NCBI GenBank assembly: GCA_000727475.1
Contig: KL647306.1
Location: 709,748-773,747 of the forward strand
Length of the DNA stretch: 64,000 bases
DNA from: Sarcocystis neurona
Lineage: Eukaryota > Apicomplexa > Conoidasida > Eucoccidiorida > Sarcocystidae
Direction: 5' to 3'
Position numbers and translations under genes: made by a program. Position 1 is the first letter of the stretch, and each line of letters starts with the position of its first letter. Positions 59,553-64,000 of this stretch are shown piece after piece. A model generated the notes under the pieces. That model did no database searches, had not been told where the DNA came from, and saw only the letters and a list, made by a program, of their open reading frames with translations.

Positions 59553-60230
59553 CTGCAGTGAGGCAGAGGGGAAGTGCTGGGTCCGAGGCAACAGGCGGCG
59601 CAGCAAACGTTTGAAGAAGACGCTGCAGGAGCAACAGCAGGACGCAGCAATTCAGCGGAAGTGTCAAATTCAACAGCAGCAGCTCTGCAGCAGCAGAAGG
59701 AGCGCGGAAGCCAGGTAGTTCCACAAGAACCGCTGCTGCGGCTGCTTCTTGCTTCCTGTTGCTTCTACCTTGCGCAATAGCAGCAGCAACCGAGTGTTCC
59801 TCACCTTGGCGCGCCACAGGTGACTACGTACAAGCTTATCAACACATAGCCTGTTGCACTTGCTGCAGCAGAGCTGCGGATGGCACCAAAGCTACAGGGA
59901 CACCACTGCTATCAGTCCGCTGCTGCCGCTACCACGCGCCGAGCGTGCCTGAGAGCCAGAGAGAGCAGCAGCAGCAGTCCTCGAGATCAGCCCGCTGCAG
60001 CACGCCTTCCCACCTTCGCCGCTGTCTCAGCAGCAGGAGGTACCGCGGCTGCCGCGCAGCAGGACGCAAACAGCAGCAGCAGCAACACTGCGCCAAACTG
60101 GTGCTGTCCTGCTCCTGCTGGACTTTCAGCTGCCTGCGTGTGCGTCTCGTCTCGTCTCGTACACCGAGGAAGCAACGTGCCGCCAACAGCGCGGGCGCAG
60201 AATACCGCTCGTACAAATCGACTGCCCAAA
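59553..60230 (-). other. Region upstream of the giant exon, possible further exons
   Basis: Two minus-strand frames at 59560-59750 look partly coding (one contains VEFDTSAELLRPAVAP, the other ELLLLNLTLPLNCC). Another lies at 59990-60150. Boundaries could not be fixed and CTG/CAG repeats blur frame choice. Confidence 0.3.
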
Positions 60231-60256
60231 TAGCTCATATACACCGACGCCTGGCT

Positions 60257-61520
60257 CTTCACATACACAGACACACGTACACCCATAGTTATATATATGT
60301 ATACACGTCGAAGTACACAGAAGCACACATATATATGTATATACACATATAAATATGAAGCCCATATACTTGGGCCTTGCTCTTCATACACACGTATTTA
60401 AATACACGTATACGTAATAGACAGGCGTGAAGGCAATATCCTTGCACCGCGCTCTTCACATAGAGACACACACGCGTATACACATGCATATACATACATA
60501 CGTATAGTCACACGCAAGTATATATCCATATATGTGGATAGGTTCAAAGCCCATAGAGGGTATGGGCTTACTGTTCATAGGCACAGAAACACATGCACAT
60601 ATATATATATACGTATAGTGATACGCCAGTACTCTCCACACATAGAGACTCATAGATACAAATGGACACAGATATCAATTCTCATGCGGCATCCTATATA
60701 CATGCATATATCTATATATGTATAACACAACCATACATATATATATACATATATATATAGAGAGAGACAGCGACAGAGAGAGAGTGAAAATAGACGTCCA
60801 CGTATACACATATATACACTTATAACAAGTATATATATATATATATCTACAATGAAGAGAGGCGCACACATATATATATATATATATGTAACACAACCAT
60901 ATACACAAGCAAATATATATACATATATATATATATGCGTAGAGAGACAGAGAGAGAGTGAAGACAGACGTCCACATATACACATATATACACTTATAAC
61001 ACAAGTATGTATATATAATTATATAGATACAGCGAAGAGAGGCGCATACACCTATATAAACGTATATATATAACACAGGCATACACATATGTATATAGTG
61101 AGGATGGATATACACACATATATACATATATATATACGTTCAGATCCGAATGGTTATGCAGAGAAATTGATATTCTCTCGGCACATAAAGAAATGGACGT
61201 ATGTGTATATGTTTTCCGATCAATATTTGAGAAATGTGTGAGTTGGAGCAGCTCCAGTGTGGGGGGGCTGTCGTTCCTCCCGGGGCGTCTTGAAGAAGCG
61301 GTCGCGGCAGCTGCCGCCGCTGCTGCGTTACCTCTTATCTTGGGAACTGCTGCTGCTGCTACGGCACCTCCCCCACTGCTGTGCTGCTGAGTGTACATAG
61401 ACGTATACACATATATATATATATATGTATATATATAGCACAAGAATATATATATATATATGAATATATAGTGAAGCTACACGTGTACAGATGTCTACAT
61501 ATATATATATATATATATGC
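60257..61520. repeat. AT/AC microsatellites and a degenerate satellite of about 174 bp
   Basis: Long runs of atatat and acacat are interspersed with a repeated block: taacacaacca (60723, 60889, and a variant at 61071), agacgtcca (60792, 60966) and gaagagaggcgca (60854, 61034). Offsets of 166-182 bp show about two and a half copies of a degenerate unit. A small GC-rich island at 61240-61390 may contain an exon (minus, near 61330-61390, ending AAGATAAGAG|gtaacg). Confidence 0.75.
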
Positions 61521-61525
61521 CCTAC

Positions 61526-61828
61526 CTGGTGCAGCAGCTGCTGCTGCGGAGGCGTGCGTCTTGGGAATTGCCGCTGCCGGTGTGAGAGTTGCTCCTGCAT
61601 GGGAGGAGGAGCGCAGTCCTCGCAGCGGCGGGACGCGGAAGCCGCGTGCGGAGCACCGCATGCAGCAGCGCTTCAGCGATTTCTGCTGCTGCTGCCCTGC
61701 GTAGAGCTCGAGCGCAGTCCGGCAGCAGCCGCAGCTGCACGCCCCACAAGCGACCGTCGTTCGCGGTGGACGTACACCCCAGCAGCCCTGCCAGGACCGC
61801 CCGCAGAGGCATCTGCAGCACATCGTTT
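61526..61828 (-). CDS. Probable upstream exon of the giant gene (101 codons)
   Basis: The exon is bounded by tgtcttctgcag and CAC CAG|gtaggg, both strong. The best frame enters and leaves in phase 2 and reads LQMPLRAVLAGLLGCTSTAN, then ARALRRAAAAEIAEALLHAV, helical and Leu/Ala-rich in the style of the helical part of the giant exon. Its assignment to that gene rests on strand, spacing and style only. Two alternative frames (Gln-rich and Cys-rich) are also open. Confidence 0.45.
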
Positions 61829-62620
61829 CTGCAGAAGACAAGCAGCAGCAGCCCACGACGGCGCAGCCGGCGACGATAAAAAAGGAGGGGTGCAGCACAC
61901 AAATATCCCCCCCTCTAACATACACACAGAGACACGGACATACTCCTCTGCGGCTGAAGAATCGCACACGCCTCTATGACTTCTTTATTCGTATAGATGC
62001 CGGCAGCGACTCTTTTGGGAACATCACCACGGCAATACACGTAAATACCTTCCTTTCCTCTTCACACGTATAGAGTTCACATACAAACACTCACACAGAG
62101 ATTCACGTACAACAACAGCTCACACATATATACAGAGAGACACAGAGAGAGACATATATGAGCACATACGTATATGGACAACGGCAGTGATGGAGCACGT
62201 ACGTATAGAGGGAGGACATACAGATATACACACAAGTGTAGACTCCACAAAGAAGCATCCATGCAGATATTCACGTACAGCAGCTCATATATAGCGAGAT
62301 ACGAGTACGTATGTATGTATATGTAGACGACGGTAGGGATAGTCTACGTCTGTAGTGGGGTAGACGTAGTGGGGTAGACGCAGATGTATACACGCACACG
62401 TGTGTGTGTGTGTGCGTTGAGTGGGTCCCGCATGCTCCATAATAATAGGCGCTCTGGCACTGATTTTGGCGTACTTCAACCAGCGGTGTAGCGTTTTACA
62501 TACATCCGTACTACACGCCCAAGGGTGGAGGTCTACAAGCGTAGCAGGGCCTCCGCAGACAGCTTCTTCAACGAGGGCGAGGTAGTAGTAATAGTTGGCG
62601 GGTCCTTGTCCATATAAAAA
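61829..62620. other. Non-coding, microsatellite-rich
   Basis: Degenerate acaca/atata repeats continue to about 62420, including two related blocks (attcacgtacaacaacagctca near 62101 and attcacgtacagcagctca near 62269, each written here in under 23 bases). No gene is supported. Confidence 0.5.
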
Positions 62621-62639
62621 TTCTTGTTTCTATGCCTCA

Positions 62640-63620
62640 CTGTCTTTCTGTCCGTCTGTCTTCCTGTCTCCCTCTGTCTCTCTGCGTCTCTGTCTTGCTG
62701 TCTCCCTGTCTCCCGCTCTGCCTTGACGTCTCCCTCTCTGCCTTGCCGTCTCTCCCTCTCTCTCTGCGTCTCTGTGTCCTGCTGTCTCCGTCTCCGTCCT
62801 GCTGTCTCCCTCTACTTCTGTCTCTCTCTGTGTCTCTCTGTCTTGCTGTCCTTCTGTCTTCCCGTCTCCCTCTGTCTCTCCGACTCTCTGTCTCGCTGTC
62901 TCCCCCTCCCTCTGTGTCTCTGTCCTCCTGTCTCCCCCTCTTCCCGTCTCCCTCTCTTCCCGTCTCCCTCTCTCTGTGTCTTTCCGTCTCTGCGTGTCCT
63001 TTTGTGTTCCTCTCTCTCTGTGTGTCTCCGTCCGCTGTCTCCCTCTCTCTCCGTCTTGCTGTCTCCGTGCCCCTCTGTATCCCCCTGTCTCTCTGTCTTC
63101 CCGTCTCCCTGTCTCCCCGTCTCCGTCTTGTCGTCTCCCTCTCCTTCTTGTGTCTCCCTCTGTCTCTCTGTCTTGCTGTCTCTGTGTCTTTTTGTGCCCC
63201 TCTCCCTCCCTGTCTCCCCGTCTCGCTGTCTCTGCGTCTTTTCGTCTCTCTGTCTGTCTCTGGCAAGTGTTCACAGCAGCAGCCCCGTCTCTCTCGACAG
63301 AAGCGCAGCTGGCCCGTTCTCTGACGTACGCGGCGACGGACACCCAGGAAAGTCGCACACAAGAGCCGTGCACACGCCCCCATCCACACACGGGGGGAAA
63401 CGGAGAGACACAGAGAGGGCGGCGAGAAAACGAGGGGGAAAAGAAAACCCCGGGGACACACACACACACCCCACACCCGGGGGAGAACAGGCATGCCGAG
63501 ACAGCAGCAAGAAAGGGAGAGGGCCAGAGAGAAGACCCACGGGCACAACACACCGAGCTGCGGAGCGACAGACAGAGAGGGCGATAAAGGAGGGGGAAGA
63601 GAAAGCCCCAGGGAACTGCA
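62640..63620. repeat. Pyrimidine tract followed by a purine tract
   Basis: 62640-63265 is almost pure C/T with G at spaced positions, made of tgtctccctctgtctct-like units. 63380-63620 is A/G-rich (gagagacacagagaggg). The long frames on both strands (over 400 codons) contain only residues forced by this bias (Leu/Ser/Cys/Val; Arg/Glu/Thr/Gln), with no unique region, and are not called as genes. Confidence 0.8.
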
Positions 63621-63907
63621 GATGCAAGACGCAAGTGGGTCCTGGCCCGACGCGTAACACAGAGAAACCGCAAGAGGAGGGGAGGTGCGGAACCAGCAGC
63701 GCGGTTCATGTGTGTCTCAGCGGGACACGCCTGGCGCGTGGGCGCAGCAGCAGCAAAACAAGGCACATGCATCCAGGCGCGTACAGGCATACACAGAGAG
63801 AGAGAGAGAAATATCATCCCTCTCTCCATACATAAATACACATGCGTGTCGAATATGTGTCGCTGTGAAGCCACGCGGGGCCTGGCGCGTCTCTGTATAT
63901 GTTGTGT

Positions 63908-63931
63908 GTAGACGGCGCGTGTGCCGTCTAC
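63908..63931. repeat. Hairpin with 9-bp stem
   Basis: gtagacggc (63908-63916), a six-base loop, then gccgtctac (63923-63931). It lies in non-coding DNA at the window edge; no role is known. Confidence 0.6.
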
Positions 63932-64000
63932 GCGCATGCAGACCGGTAGACAGGCACACAGGCGTAGAAGAAATGCCAGGAAGAAGGACGCAGCAGGCGC

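Noticed and set aside
53397..59718. Long plus-strand frames rich in Leu, Ala, Cys or Val opposite the giant exon
   Set aside because: They are the antisense of CAG/GCA/AGC repeats. The PH-like strands, splice sites and ordinary residue mix are on the minus strand.
62624..63937. Open frames over 400 codons on both strands
   Set aside because: They lie wholly in C/T- then A/G-biased DNA, contain no unique region, and the residues are dictated by base bias.
1..64000. Telomeric repeats, CRISPR arrays, transposase or reverse-transcriptase genes
   Set aside because: Looked for and not seen; AT microsatellites and satellites are not regular spacer arrays, and no recognisable polymerase or integrase motif occurs.

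Overview
The window looks like nuclear DNA of an apicomplexan coccidian, most likely an Eimeria species. The evidence is a 448-residue eukaryotic EF-1alpha split by one spliceosomal intron, GT-AG introns throughout, and long CAG/GCA/CTG trinucleotide tracts read as Ala, Gln and Ser runs inside otherwise ordinary proteins. Such repeat-rich blocks alternating with repeat-poor blocks are known from Eimeria chromosomes. The genus is an inference from composition and gene style; no marker sequence was compared.

Layout. 1-31 kb is repeat-poor. It holds an hnRNP F/H-type RNA-binding protein (minus, about 2.45-3.2 kb), candidate exons at 4.3-5 kb, the EF-1alpha gene (plus, 10.2-12.1 kb), a single-exon secreted or membrane protein (plus, 14.8-15.7 kb), candidate exons at 16.9-17.8 kb, a THOC7-like THO/TREX subunit (plus, three 3' exons, 24.5-27.3 kb), and a probable terminal exon at 27.7-28.0 kb (minus). 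28.8-34.5 kb is a three-exon importin-alpha-like armadillo-repeat gene (minus) that carries the first repeat-rich block in its large first exon. 34.8-36.7 kb is ambiguous, with coding-like reading on both strands. 37-43.6 kb is again repeat-poor, with candidate exons of one or more plus-strand genes and several short tandem duplications. 44-45.5 kb carries a one-exon Ser/Ala-rich protein, possibly mitochondrial. 46.6-47.9 kb carries small plus-strand exons.

48.7-61.8 kb is the most repeat-rich part and reads mainly on the minus strand. It contains a 6.93-kb exon (2310 codons, flanked by consistent splice sites) with part of a PH-like fold embedded in Ala/Gln/Ser tracts, an 883-codon open exon downstream, and at least one likely upstream exon. 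From 60.2 kb to the end the DNA is mostly AT microsatellite, a degenerate satellite of about 174 bp, and a long pyrimidine tract followed by a purine tract, with no supportable gene.

Where function can be read, the genes belong to core gene expression: translation (EF-1alpha), mRNA export (THOC7), RNA binding (qRRM) and possibly nuclear import (ARM protein). They are independently promoted single genes, not an operon. No tRNA, rRNA, CRISPR array or transposase was recognised. Exon boundaries rest on splice motifs, phase and homology recalled by eye, so 5' ends are the least certain part of every multi-exon model.
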